Source: Rhynchopus sp. YZ270_cl-10 (Eukaryota; Euglenozoa; Diplonemea; Diplonemida; Diplonemidae). From it: DNA of 64,000 nucleotides. The notes below the pieces were generated by a model, which saw only the letters and a list, made by a program, of their open reading frames with translations, was not told the origin of the DNA and ran no database searches. Below are positions 12,402 through 23,000 of this stretch, piece by piece. The stretch is taken from contig OZ037860.1 in the NCBI GenBank assembly GCA_964035575.1, positions 334,689 to 398,688 of the forward strand. The letters run 5' to 3'. Position 1 is the first letter of the stretch. Each line of letters starts with the position of its first letter. Made by a program: the position numbers and the translations under genes.

Positions 12402-12690
12402 CTTGTGCTGGCGAAGGCTGTTGCGATGCTTGACAACATTGCGCAGTCAGGGGTGACGATGCCGGGACCCCCTCTAAGCTCGAGGACGACATGCTGAAGG
12501 CGTGCGTGAGTAGTGGTGTTTTGCGAACGGAGAAGCGGGCTTTTCCGTCGGGGGTGTGGGCTGTCTGTGTTTTCGCTTTGCAAAAACAAATGGTAAAATG
12601 CGTCTCATAGTTGACGCACGGCTGTTGAACGCGGCGATGCACTCCCCGCCGAAGTTCAGCCTCCCTACGCCCTGGCGGGGTTTGGGCTAA
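12331..12690 (+). mobile_element. Reverse-transcriptase fossil, broken
   Basis: The plus strand shows retroelement polymerase sequence, the clearest piece being RLIVDARLLNAAM followed by PPKFSLP, the fingers-region motif of reverse transcriptases. The family (LINE, DIRS-like or other) cannot be settled from so short a remnant. It is broken, with at least two breaks, has no recognisable ends and looks old. It overlaps the 5' part of the CAP-H gene in antisense. Confidence 0.6.
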
Positions 12691-12767
12691 CCAAATAACC
12701 GCAAAGTCAGAAGAAAAAAAAGATTGGACAGCGCGAAACGCTCTGCATCAGGTAACCGCGGGGTAAG

Positions 12768-12811
12768 AAAAGTTTAGAAGATGACCCTAAGCCTCTCGTT
12801 GCTTAGTCACC
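12768..12811 (+). repeat. Family A hairpin repeat
   Basis: AGTTTAGAAGATGA leader, then stem CTAAGC (12787-12792), loop CTCTCGTT, stem GCTTAG (12801-12806), then TCACC. Confidence 0.7.
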
Positions 12812-13270
12812 TTGATCACATCCGTTCATCAGTTAACAAAAAGGGGGGTGAATGGGGGTTAGATTTTGACCATACCATAGTGTGACCCTTGGTTGTGGAG
12901 GGTTGGGTTTGTTGTTGTTTCCCCCCCCTTCCTGTGTTTGTATGTAATAGGGCTTGTAGAGGGAGTAGTAGACAATATGGGGAGCATGTTTCTTTTTTTT
13001 AGTTTATTTTTTCATTTGCCTTTTGTGGCATTGCAGGGTTATTGGCACAATAAAGTATAAAAGAAAAACAGAATGAACAAAAAAGGAGAGTTTACGCTAC
13101 CATTCGGTGGGGGAAGTCCGGAAAGACAAAGCTTGAAGACCCCTTCCAGGTAAGTCTGGGTTGTGTGAAGTACAGTGTTCTTCCCCTGACAGTGACAAGA
13201 AGAAGAAAAAACGCCAATGTACTAACAGTGGGTTTTTTTTAAAGGGGTAAAAATGATCATTGAAATGGCC

Positions 13271-13363
13271 ATTTTGTTGTGTCGACAATCGCCCTAAGGA
13301 CCCGCTTGGGGAACCTAGGGTCTGTACTCAATGTTGGCCGAAGCCTTTGTGCTACGGTTTTTG
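13271..13363 (+). repeat. Family E structured repeat
   Basis: Stem CCCTA (13292-13296) with TAGGG (13316-13320), flanked by TCGACAATC and TCTGTACTCAATGTTG. This is the closest relative of the copy at 8921. Confidence 0.75.
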
Positions 13364-13464
13364 TAATGTATCGACAAAAATCAAATAGGATAGGAACCTA
13401 TGGAGGGAAACCTAGCCTAGTCCTTTTTTTGCGACCACAACCTTCAAAAAGAAATAGAATAAAT

Positions 13465-13510
13465 TATAATAAGATGAAGCCTCTCGTGCTTTTGTCACCT
13501 CATATAAATA
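13465..13510 (+). repeat. Family A hairpin repeat, diverged
   Basis: ATAATAAGATGAAGC, CTCTCGTGCTT, then TTGTCACC. The left stem arm is partly lost. Confidence 0.5.
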
Positions 13511-13604
13511 CCAACCGACCACATGTAGAGTCGCAATAGACGCAAAAGAAAACTGAAAAAATGTGCTTATTTATTGTGCACAAGATCTTTCCAATTTTTC
13601 AGCG

Positions 13605-13675
13605 TTTTTTTGTTGTCGACAATCACCTGCTAGTGCAGGATCTGTACTCGTTGCCCGAAGGCTTTTTCTTTCTTT
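13605..13675 (+). repeat. Family E structured repeat, short-loop form
   Basis: TTGTTGTCGACAATCA, stem CCTGC (13626-13630), loop TAGT, stem GCAGG (13635-13639), then ATCTGTACTCGTTGCCCGAAG. Confidence 0.7.
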
Positions 13676-13970
13676 TGCGAAGTGCTTCATTCAGAGGAGT
13701 CTTCCTGATCCGGGTTTTCAAAACCGGTATTATTGAACTCCCCGTTGGGAGACATTTACTACGTCTTCTCAAGGCTCTAACTACCCCACCAAACAGTGCA
13801 CGCGAAAACCTCTAGGGGCAAGGAAAAGAAAGGCAGAAAAAGAGGAAACAAACTAAAGAAAAAAATGGTGTTATCGCAAACACCTCAACGAAGTGCAAAA
13901 AGGCATGCAATAAAGGGCGAGAGGGACTGTCCCTGCAGCGCACATTGCACACGGGAGAAGAAGAAAAAAG

Positions 13971-14015
13971 AAAAAGTTTATAAGATAAACCTAAGCCTCT
14001 CGTTGCTTAGTCACC
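13971..14015 (+). repeat. Family A hairpin repeat
   Basis: AAAGTTTATAAGATAAAC, stem CTAAGC, loop CTCTCGTT, stem GCTTAG, then TCACC. The stem and loop are identical to the 12768 copy. Confidence 0.7.
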
Positions 14016-14370
14016 AGACCAAAAAAGAAAACACTGAGAAGTATAGGGAAGTAAAACGACAAATTGCACATAGGGGGGAAGGGAAGGGTTTGCTTTATTT
14101 GGAAAAATTGGGGGGGGGCACCCCTTTTTGCTGCTGGCAAATAGGTGTGGCGACTGTGCGCTTTTTTTCCCCTTTACCGCGTAATGATCATTTTAACTCT
14201 CTCGCGACGTCCATCTTCTCCTTTTTTTTTCGCTCAGGGACCTGCAGCGTATCGTATTTGCATCGTATTCAGAGTTCCATTCAGAAGGTATATAGAAGCA
14301 CAATGCTGTGCTGCGAAGGGCGGTGACAATTCACCTCATTTTTTTGAGTCCGTCATCATGGTACACAAAA

Positions 14371-14419
14371 TTCGCTGCAGGGACCTGATGACGCTCCTCC
14401 ATCAGGTCCCTGCAGCGAA
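14371..14419. repeat. Perfect 20-bp hairpin
   Basis: TTCGCTGCAGGGACCTGATG (14371-14390) is exactly complementary to 14400-14419, with a 9-base loop. Part of the arm recurs as CAGGGACCTGCAGCG near 14236. No gene is nearby. It could be a foldback remnant or a small-RNA precursor. Confidence 0.7.
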
Positions 14420-15319
14420 AGAGTGCGCCTGCAAGGTGAGACACTGCACGGTGGCACACCACAATACGCTACGAAAAGGCCTGCCTGCTTTAAGGAAGAT
14501 TCCCTCCATCCCCGCTCCACTGTACTGGGTGTTCCCCTTAGCCTCAGGCTAGGGGCAGGCTGAAAAGAGTGGTGATTTTGTTTTTTTTATCAAATGTAGA
14601 ATTGCGCATCTGCTGTTCAGCCCTGCCCGCACCTCGTTGTGACCAAAGATATACTTCAGGACAGGAACATCCACCGGGCAGAGGGAACAGCATTTACAAA
14701 AAATGGAGGAAAATACGGTGTTAATCTACCCGGGTTTTTGTCACCTTTGTTTGCGGTACAGCGTAGAATAGCACCCTTATAATGCCGGAGAAAGGTACAA
14801 CAGCTAAGGAGAAGTGCTCATCTCTATCATGGGTCTGTTGGCTCTATTTCTGATTTTTTTTTCCGTTCTGTAGGTCGCTCTGCTGACGTACTGGATACGA
14901 AGTATCGGGCATGTTTCCGAAGTGTGATCTTTCTATGAATGGCTGTGACGTGTCTGCCGTAGTCGAAATAGCTGCTGCGGTCTGTCGTAACATCTCCATT
15001 GCACTAACGTAGAGTCAAACTCAACAGGGTCTTCTTTCCCCGCTGACAGTTTCAAGTCCGTTCCCTTGATATCGCAACCCAAACCCAATGCGCCGCTTTT
15101 TTTTACCCCCGCCGTCTCCACGATACCTTAATTGATGCTTTCACACATCCAGGTTTTTGAGAGAAAAACCACAATTTTTGTTTTGCTGGATCTACAAAAA
15201 AATCATCCCCAAAAAGGTACGTTCTGTCCGTATTGTCATAGGATGGGTACAGACAGCACACCTCATCCATGAGCGTGGCAGAGCGAGACACATTAGGAAG
15301 CTCTGGTCTGACTGGCACT

Positions 15320-15370
15320 GTTTTGTTGTAGACAATCACCCTGTCTTGTCAGGACAGGCTCTGTAGAACA
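15320..15370 (+). repeat. Family E structured repeat, 3' shortened
   Basis: TTTTGTTGTAGACAATCAC, stem CCTGTC (15340-15345), loop, stem GACAGG (15353-15358), then CTCTGTA. The downstream part of the family is missing. Confidence 0.65.
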
Positions 15371-17114
15371 AAAGTCGCCTGTAGGCAAAAATGAATTTCA
15401 GAGGTATAGATGCAGATGATCCATCCCCAATGAAATAACATTTGTTGTTTGCGTTCGAAATGTGGTTTTCCAGATATTTCACGAAAAAAAAAACGACAAT
15501 CCGTTTTGTGTTACATACGCTCGCACCATTTTTAATTCGCTGTCAATTTTATACCTTGTTGCTTATTCACATAGCGATACTGTTGCAACTGATGCAAGAT
15601 TCCTTCAGGCAGAGATCCCCTCTGCAGGTTGCTCCTCACCTGACCGTACAAATATCAATTCATGGTTGTGGAGGGGGTGTGGGGAGAAGTGAGGAACGCA
15701 GGTTTCTTTTTGTAGTCATTGTGTTGACCTTCGCCCAAAGCACCTTGGGTGGGCAACTAGGTGCACTCCTAGTTTTTTTTTTTGATTTTGTTCACAATCG
15801 TTCACACATTTTGGTTCAATGAAGTGGAAGAAGTCAAAATGATGACCCTTTTCCCCTTCGATACTGAGCGTCTGTTCAAGACAACTAAAAAAAAGAAAAA
15901 ATAAAAAGAAGAGTCGGTGTGATAAATCACCTATCTTTTTCCAAAAAAGAAAAATAACATCGCATAACATCTCGACACATTTTACAGAACATAATGGAGG
16001 TCTCATAACGTGGAGAAACGAGGATAAAGGTTGTGGCCAAGCAATGTAACCTTTTCCCCCCACTTTACTGCTCCCATTTTTTTTTTACAGAAAAAAAATG
16101 CTGAAATAGTTGACATTGCGCAAACTCGAGAAGGGGAAAGCGGTTTGTATGAGGGAAAGGAGCAATCGATGCTCCGCCAAACCAAAAACAATAAAACGAA
16201 ACCTTTTCTCCTTTTAGAGACACACTCTGAGAGAATACTCTACTGGCTCGTTTAACTATTCATTTTCCCTCTTTTTCCATCTACCATTTTGGGAAAGAAA
16301 CACACACACACACTCTCTGTGCAGCCAGTTGGACCACACACGACACAAACAGAAGTGATTCCGCAATGTGGACAAGTGCTGACACCTCAAGGAGGGTGGC
16401 AGGCACATAATAGAAGAGTTGACCCTCTTCATAAGTCTCTGTTTAGTTTTGGCCTCGAAAAAGACATCCAAATATACAAAAATCACATTACCTTTTGATG
16501 ACCTTTTTTCACACAGAAAAGAAAGGGGTTTTTTTTGAAAAAAAGAAAGCAAGAACAAAAAAAAAAAAGCTGCCTAGTATGAGGATTGGTGGCTCAGAGG
16601 GGGGGAGAGGGGGACTGAGGGTGAAGTCGTGGGTGAGGGGGGGGTGGATACAGGGAGCAAGAGAAGAGGGGGTGTGTGGGGAACCAAAAAACTTTTATTT
16701 TATTTTATTTTTCCTGAGGGCAAGAGCTGTTTTTCAGCACAAAAAAAGGGGGGAAAGAAGTGGGAAGGAGGGAGGAGGGGGGTTGCTGGCTATGTTGATT
16801 CACGCTGTGCTCGTTTAAAACTACCAAAGAAAAAAAGATAGCTTGAAGGATTAATGTATGCTCATCATGAGGAAAAATACATGCCGAAGCGCGTACTCTC
16901 ATCCCCATATTGTTTACATTCACAATTCGTGCAAACAATGTATTTCGAGTAAAAAAAAAGAGCGATTGAGTTAAGATGATCAAGTGAAGATAATCCTCAG
17001 GCTCTCATCGTGGCCTTATAACCATCTGTTTGTACATGGTCTACCAAAGATCGCAGTTTATGTTTGAAATGTAGAAACCTATCTGCAATGTGATCAAACA
17101 GAAGTCTTTTGCAC

Positions 17115-17207
17115 CTTTTTTGTTGTATCGACAATCACTGTACACCTGGTATAAAGATCTGTACTCAATATCACTGCCTGTGTACTATGGAAGGTATAGA
17201 CACAGGT
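17115..17207 (+). repeat. Family E structured repeat
   Basis: TTGTTGTATCGACAATCAC, stem TGTAC (17139-17143) with GTATA (17149-17153, one G-U pair), then ATCTGTACTCAAT, and later CTATGGAAGGTATAGAC as in the 8921 copy. Confidence 0.7.
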
Positions 17208-18285
17208 TTCTTTGTTTGTGCGAAACATAGAAGAAGGGTGAATAAGAAAAACCCACAGATGTCAAAGGGCTCGCCAGAAACGAGAACGAAAACACGGTAT
17301 ATAAGACGAACCGCATCTCCTCACGTGTCCAGCCACCCTGAAAGAACCACAGGCTTTGTGTGCCTCTCATCATTTTGTATCACAACGACACTCAAAGACA
17401 AAATAAGAGAATAAAATAGTGCTGTTTTCTTTCAATTGGGGTGAGAATATAACCGAGCAACCTCCACCCACAAAAAATGCTCAAAAAAAAAAAAAAGGAC
17501 AAGAAAAGGAGTTTGAAAGGGATGAATATGCCCCATGCATACAACCATCCACAGGAAGATACGACGAGGCTACAATAATCCTACATAAAAGAAAGCTTTA
17601 AAAGCGTAGAGCACTTCTCCACGCGCACTGACCACCCCCCTCCTCGGGAGGGGTAACGTCTAAGGACTTCGTCGACACCTTAATAGGTGACGACAGTAGC
17701 AACATCTCATGGACTTCCACACAGGCCTGTTTTAGGAGGGGAAGTCGATGGGATGAATAGCAAAGCTCTCGTGTACAGTAATGCAGATGCAAGTACCCTT
17801 CCGACTGACGTACGATGCCAGCCCCGATGAAAGTACGAGAAAAAAAAGGGGGTGTACAACGCCTTTACAGACGCCATGACTCCACGAGAACACGGGAACA
17901 AACAAACAAAAATATTTTATTGAAAAAGACAAGGCACAGGCCTCAATGGACCCATACCTATCTAGAGAGAAAAAAATGAACGGAAATAGAAACATTTTTT
18001 ATGTTTCCTGTGCTGAAGTACACAGAAAAACGAATTTGACCTTTTTTTTTCCGTTTTCTACACCATTATCATCCAAAGTGGGCCATTGTTTACCCACACG
18101 AAATTTCTTTATTTTTTTTTTTTTTCAACCAACACCTCAGTGTTCCAAAACCTGCTCGGATTTTGCACTGAAAATAACACCTGGTGCTCCTGACGACCCC
18201 ATATTGCGTACTTCTTGCATACTCAGTGCGTAGTTGTTTCGTACTTGGTACTTCGGATTTCTGGGGTACCAACACCCTTTTTTTT

Positions 18286-18795
18286 TTACCCCATCCTGCT
18301 TCTTGGCAACACTACTGTCAAATACAATGCCGTCTCGGGTAAGATAACACGTCGCACATGCGGCACAAATGGCTCCTTTTTGCACACCGCATCCAACTTA
18401 TCCTGCATCATCGCACTCCAGACCTGCGGGCACGCTAGGTCTTGCCCTTCTCTGCCCCACCCCTTTCGATGCCAATACACCTGCACACCGGACTCTTCCT
18501 CCTCTTCAGACGACCCTTCACCTCCAGGGACGTAGTCATGGATGAGATGGTGCCCTGTACTGAACAGATCCTCGATGTCGGCATACAGCTGCGCAGCTCG
18601 GCTGACTCGGAGACGAACCCGTCGTACGGTGTTGGGTAGCACAGAGGGAAGTGGTGGGGTTACCTGAGGACCGATATGCGCCGATGAAGAATCGCGAGAA
18701 GACGAGGAAGGGGAGGGTGGGGAGGAAGAAGATGAAGAGGAAGCCGAAGAAGAGGGAGAAGAATCCATTAAACGGATTTTCACTGACACCTCCAT
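18286..18795 (-). CDS. Small unknown protein with a Ser-rich N-terminus
   Basis: An open frame of 169 residues from an ATG at 18795. A poly-Ser/Pro stretch covers about residues 12-35. It is followed by a compact part with RRVRLRVSRAAQLYADIEDL and VQVYWHRKGWG and a short acidic Glu run. I recognise no family. The frame may continue: a second open stretch in another frame runs from about 18260 down to 18137 and ends KSEQVLEH. A 29-base intron between GGGTAAAA and CCCCAG would join the two, but that is shorter than any other intron here, and the junction lies in a homopolymer where a sequencing slip is equally possible. It lies between large repeat-filled spacers. Confidence 0.5.
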   Translation of the reverse strand: MEVSVKIRLMDSSPSSSASSSSSSSPPSPSSSSRDSSSAHIGPQVTPPLPSVLPNTVRRVRLRVSRAAQLYADIEDLFSTGHHLIHDYVPGGEGSSEEEEESGVQVYWHRKGWGREGQDLACPQVWSAMMQDKLDAVCKKEPFVPHVRRVILPETALYLTVVLPRSRMG

Positions 18796-19178
18796 TGTGT
18801 GTGCAGATAGGTGTTAGGCAATATCATGCCAAAGAGAACTGTGTTGTTTTGTGTTGGGGTGGGGGGGGAGTGGGTCAGATGGAAGTAGGGTGGAAAAAAT
18901 ACAAAAAAAAGTTTTGTTTTCGCTTTGAAATACTGAATTGCTTACAAAAAAAAAATACCGTAAAACAAAAAATCCTCCATTTATTTATTGCAAAGATGGA
19001 TATGCCTGCACAGCACATCTCAAAAAGGGGGGAATATGTTCATCACATCAATGGAAAAAAAATCGTATTGTTGGGTATGAGGGGGAATTTTGGGGGGTTC
19101 TATAAATCTATAAACTGTTGCATTTTGTTTTGTTGTTGTCAGGGATCTCTCTTCCCTTCCCATTTAATGGGCATTTTT

Positions 19179-19250
19179 GGATCGACAATTTATCCAGACG
19201 AGAGATAAGGGTTCTGCTCGATGTTGCCTTTTTGAAGGACTGAGGGATTT
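19179..19250 (+). repeat. Family E structured repeat, diverged
   Basis: ATCGACAAT, stem TTATC (19190-19194), loop CAGACGAGA, stem GATAA (19204-19208), then GGGTTCTGCTCGATGTTGCC. Confidence 0.65.
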
Positions 19251-19254
19251 TAAA

Positions 19255-19300
19255 AAAAAGTTGACTCGAAATACAAAGCCCTCTCGTGAACAGTGTACCT
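19255..19300 (+). repeat. Family B hairpin repeat, short copy
   Basis: TTGACTCGAAATACAAAGC, loop CCTCTCGTG, then AACAGTGTACC. TACA pairs with TGTA. Confidence 0.65.
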
Positions 19301-19437
19301 TGAAAAAGAGAAATTGAAAGTGGAAACGCCTCACAGGGCTATCGGCGGGGGTATTGGTATAAAAAAAACCCCCCCAAAAAAAAGTTGTGGAAACCGATGG
19401 AGCTATACGTGGATAACACACAAAAAACAAAACCTTG

Positions 19438-19478
19438 AAAATATGAATGCGCATCTCGTGTAACGTGCACACACATCA
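19438..19478 (+). repeat. Family C hairpin repeat, diverged
   Basis: AATATGAATGCGCATCTCGTG followed by GTGCACACACATC, with GTGC/GCAC-type arms. Confidence 0.4.
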
Positions 19479-20012
19479 GGATGACACATACACACAAAAA
19501 AATAAACAGTTTCTCTTATATCATTCTATGCACGTTGGCTTGTCTCTCCTTTTTTCTTTTTTTCCACCCTTTGGTCATGGTAAAGCGCTCTGACGCAGCT
19601 AACATCAGAAATAAAAGAAATAAATACTTTAGTCTCAAATTAGAGAGAAAAGGTCAAGATGAAACTTAAAGCTTCTTAGTGCTTAGGTTCATCTTCTAGC
19701 GCTAGTCACCGAAGGGTCCTTTTGAGGACATCAAAAAACCAAAGAAAAGCTTGTGAATGCAACATCCACAATACACTAATTTCATATACTTTATAAAGAA
19801 AGCACACAAAAAAAGGACGTTTCAAGAAATACAAAAAAAATGGCGGGGGAACATAAGGCGGTACAAACAAAGCTTCTAGGGAGGGGGGAAAATGACTATA
19901 TTTTTTGAAAAATGGAAGGGCATTTACTCTTGCATAAGAACTGTTCTACAAAAAAAGATACAATAGTGAATTTCATATGGGGAGAAGCAAAGAAGAGTGA
20001 GGAGAGGGGAGC

Positions 20013-23000
20013 CTACTTGGATGACCCCAGCGTATCCTTTTCTGCGTCCCCTACGAAGTAAGCACGCAGATAGCCTGCACGGCAGCTCTGCCACATATCG
20101 TGGAAGGACTCACCAACCAGCAGGGCGTCGAACTGAAGAGAAGAAAAAGATGATAAATTTAACAAAACCAATTCTTCAAATTAAATATGGGGCGATCAGA
20201 GGTACTATTCTGGAACAAAAAATCGCAAACCCCGAAATGCGAATCGCAAATATTCGCAAAAAAAGGTCACTCTAATATGGAGCTCCATCAATTTTACTTT
20301 GTATTGAGAATAGAAACAAAAGACATTCAAATTCAGAAAAATTTGTAAGATTGAATATTCCTCAAAGAAGAAAATATTGCGCCCTGAGTCATAAAAATGG
20401 AGCGTCAAAAGAGTACAAAATACCGGGGGATGGGGTGGGTTTTTTCTCCATACCTCTTCTACAGGTGGTGCAGGTACACCGCACATAGCGTGAAGCTCGG
20501 AGTATATGATGTTCAACGCAAGCGCTCCTCTGCATCCTTCAAGGCGTGTGGCCAGCTTTGCCTCTACAACACTCTTCAATCTGCGAGGAGGTATAAATGT
20601 GTCAAATGCGTACAAAACCGAAAAACAGGTACAACACAATAGAAAGAGAAATTGTGGAAAGTGCAAATGCATCCTCACCGTTCAAATCGGCGGGACCCAG
20701 GCTTTCCATTGAAAAAAGAAACGATTGGGATGAACCTTCGCTGAGTCGCATTGAAGAGAGACATAATAAATTTTGAGTTTCTGCAATCATTCTTTGCTGA
20801 TAGGATAGTAGGGGGTGGTGGGGTGTGAATGTTCCTGGCGTGTCGAAAGTAGAAGTAAACCAAAATAGATGGAGAAAGTCGTTACATACACATCAGGTGT
20901 GTGCACCAGTTGGTACAAAACATCGACGTTCACCTCTGGGCTCGGGGTAAGCTGTGTGGCACGCTTCATAATCGCCTGCTTGCGCACCTCACGTCCGTCC
21001 TCTGTCATGGGCCCGACAGTCAACGTCACTTCCTCAATCAGCGTCTGTCAGGAAAAGGGGGGTTTTTTGATAGACTTAAAACACAACAAACCTTAGACAT
21101 AGATGGGTACACACGACGTCCCTTGCGGACCTGGTTCGCACGCAGCTGATCGCGCCACTGGCGGATCGCACTCGGCTCCTTCACGAATTTGAGTGTCAAC
21201 TTCGTGCCTTCAAAGGCTCCAGACTGCTCCGAAACCTGCATATTTTTTTTTTTGTCACTTTTTTTTTTTTTTTTAAATTTTATGTCAATCATTTGGCAAA
21301 GAAAGGAAATAGAAACGACAGTATGCCTTCTTCATCCAGCACTTGTTTACCACCACTCACCTTCCTCAAATCCCCGGAGACAATGGGCACCACAGTTCTG
21401 AATACATACCGCAAAGACAAACTGCTCTCTCGACGCAATGCTTTTGACTTCGCCTGTCGTGCGGTTGGCCACCTCTACAATCAAGGCACCTCTTGGCAGC
21501 GCCTTCAGCTGCGAGGCTGCGACGACCACGATTGGGTCGGGGTCTGCTTTGGAGGAGTTCTGCACTCTGAAGGGGGGGACTCCGCTGGTGCCGTAGGGGA
21601 AGGCGGTGCGGCGGAGGGAGGACATGGACATCATGGAGGCTGAGGGGGATCTGTTGCCGGTACGTGGCGAGAGCAGGCCTGACTCAGACGGCGACGATGT
21701 GTGCGAACGGACGCGTGTAGGGCTGGTAGGGTCGTGCCCAAGAATGGGCACCTCCACGGGATGCTCTTGCAGGCGCTTGCCTTGGAGGAACTGCAGTGTG
21801 TCGTAGTTGTCGTCTATGTCGCCTGGGCTGCCGAGCTCGACGTAGAGTCGGCGGAGGTGTTCGACACGGAGGCCTTCGGTAGGCGCGCCAAGCACCTCGA
21901 GAATCGATTCGTACTGCTCGCGGTCCAACCCCCCCGCAGTGTCGTTCGACAGACTCCGCAGCTCTGCGAAGTTGAGGAACCCATCTGCGTCGCGGTCCCC
22001 GTAGTGGAAGATCCACTCCAGTCGTTGCAGCTCCGTTGGTGTCAGGGATGGGGGTGGGGTGTGCACCGGGGGGCGCTGTTGTTGCTGCGCAGCACGCTTT
22101 CGGCCGAACTGTTGGGAAAAAAAACGTAGAATTTTACACACCTCAAAAAAAGTATCCACCACCAGAATCAAAGAAAAGGCTGATACGATCCTGAACCTTA
22201 ACGGCACTAAAAAAAATTCTCGTTTTATTTCAAAACCTCATACCGGACTGGGTGGGGAGACTGGGGGTGCCGACTCCGAGGGTTCTGCCGGTGGAGATGC
22301 TGGCGACGGCGGGTCTTGCGAGACCTCACCGTCTGTGAACACTGGCGAGGCGGCTGCGTCACGGAGGTGTGGGGTGTCGGGGTTGTGCTGTGGGGAGGTG
22401 TGCGCTGTGTCGGCGTCGAGAGCTCCACTACCGGCAGTGCCTGCACGCAGCTCGAAGGCAGCGATACGTTCGCGCATGCCCTCCATCTCAGTCTCCATCT
22501 CTTTGAGCTCATTCCCACGACGTTCGTACTCCTCGTTGTACCCGTCTGCCTCAGTGCGCAGTGCGCGAAGCAGGTTCTGCAGCTGAATGTTTTCCTGCTC
22601 CTTTTCATCCAGCTCGCGTCGTGTCTCGCCACTGTCCTCCAGGCGTGACGCCATGTCGTCAAGAAGCGCGTCCTGCTCGCTGATGCGGTTCTTCTGCACC
22701 TCGACCTTCCCACGCATGACACTCACCTTGCGCTCCGCGTCAATGATCTTCTTCGCAGCAACGGACAGCTCCTCCTCGCGGTGTTGGTTCTCCTCCTTCA
22801 GCTGCATCAGCTCCTCGGAGATCTCAGGGGTGTTCTTGAACTCACTGTACTGCCCCATCCGCTGCCGCATCTTGTCCACCTGCTCCACACGGCCACGCAT
22901 CTCGGCAATCTCCATTTCGAGTTCCTCTGTGGGTTCGTTTGCATTGTAACAAAAAAGCTTCGCATATTACATACCATTCGTGCCCTTCAGCGCTGTGTTC

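Larger units (their letters stand above)
12402..18285. other. Intergenic region between the CAP-H gene and a small unknown gene
   Basis: About 5.9 kb with no gene I can support outside the reverse-transcriptase fossil. It holds family A repeats (12768, 13465, 13971), family E repeats (13271, 13605, 15320, 17115), a perfect 20-bp hairpin (14371), weaker A-like hairpins near 16966 and 17288, and purine- or T-rich runs. Confidence 0.55.
18796..20012. other. Intergenic region between the small unknown gene and the coiled-coil gene
   Basis: No gene is seen. Repeats E (19179), B (19255) and C (19438) occur in a row, plus a degenerate A-like hairpin near 19656-19710 and an H-type motif (TTTCATATACTTT, 19780) that recurs at 27427 and 62068. 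Confidence 0.55.

Noticed and set aside
22124-22207. Extra exon in the coiled-coil gene read from an ATG at 22207
   Set aside because: No acceptor gives the right phase; a single intron 22109-22243 joins the neighbouring exons in frame.
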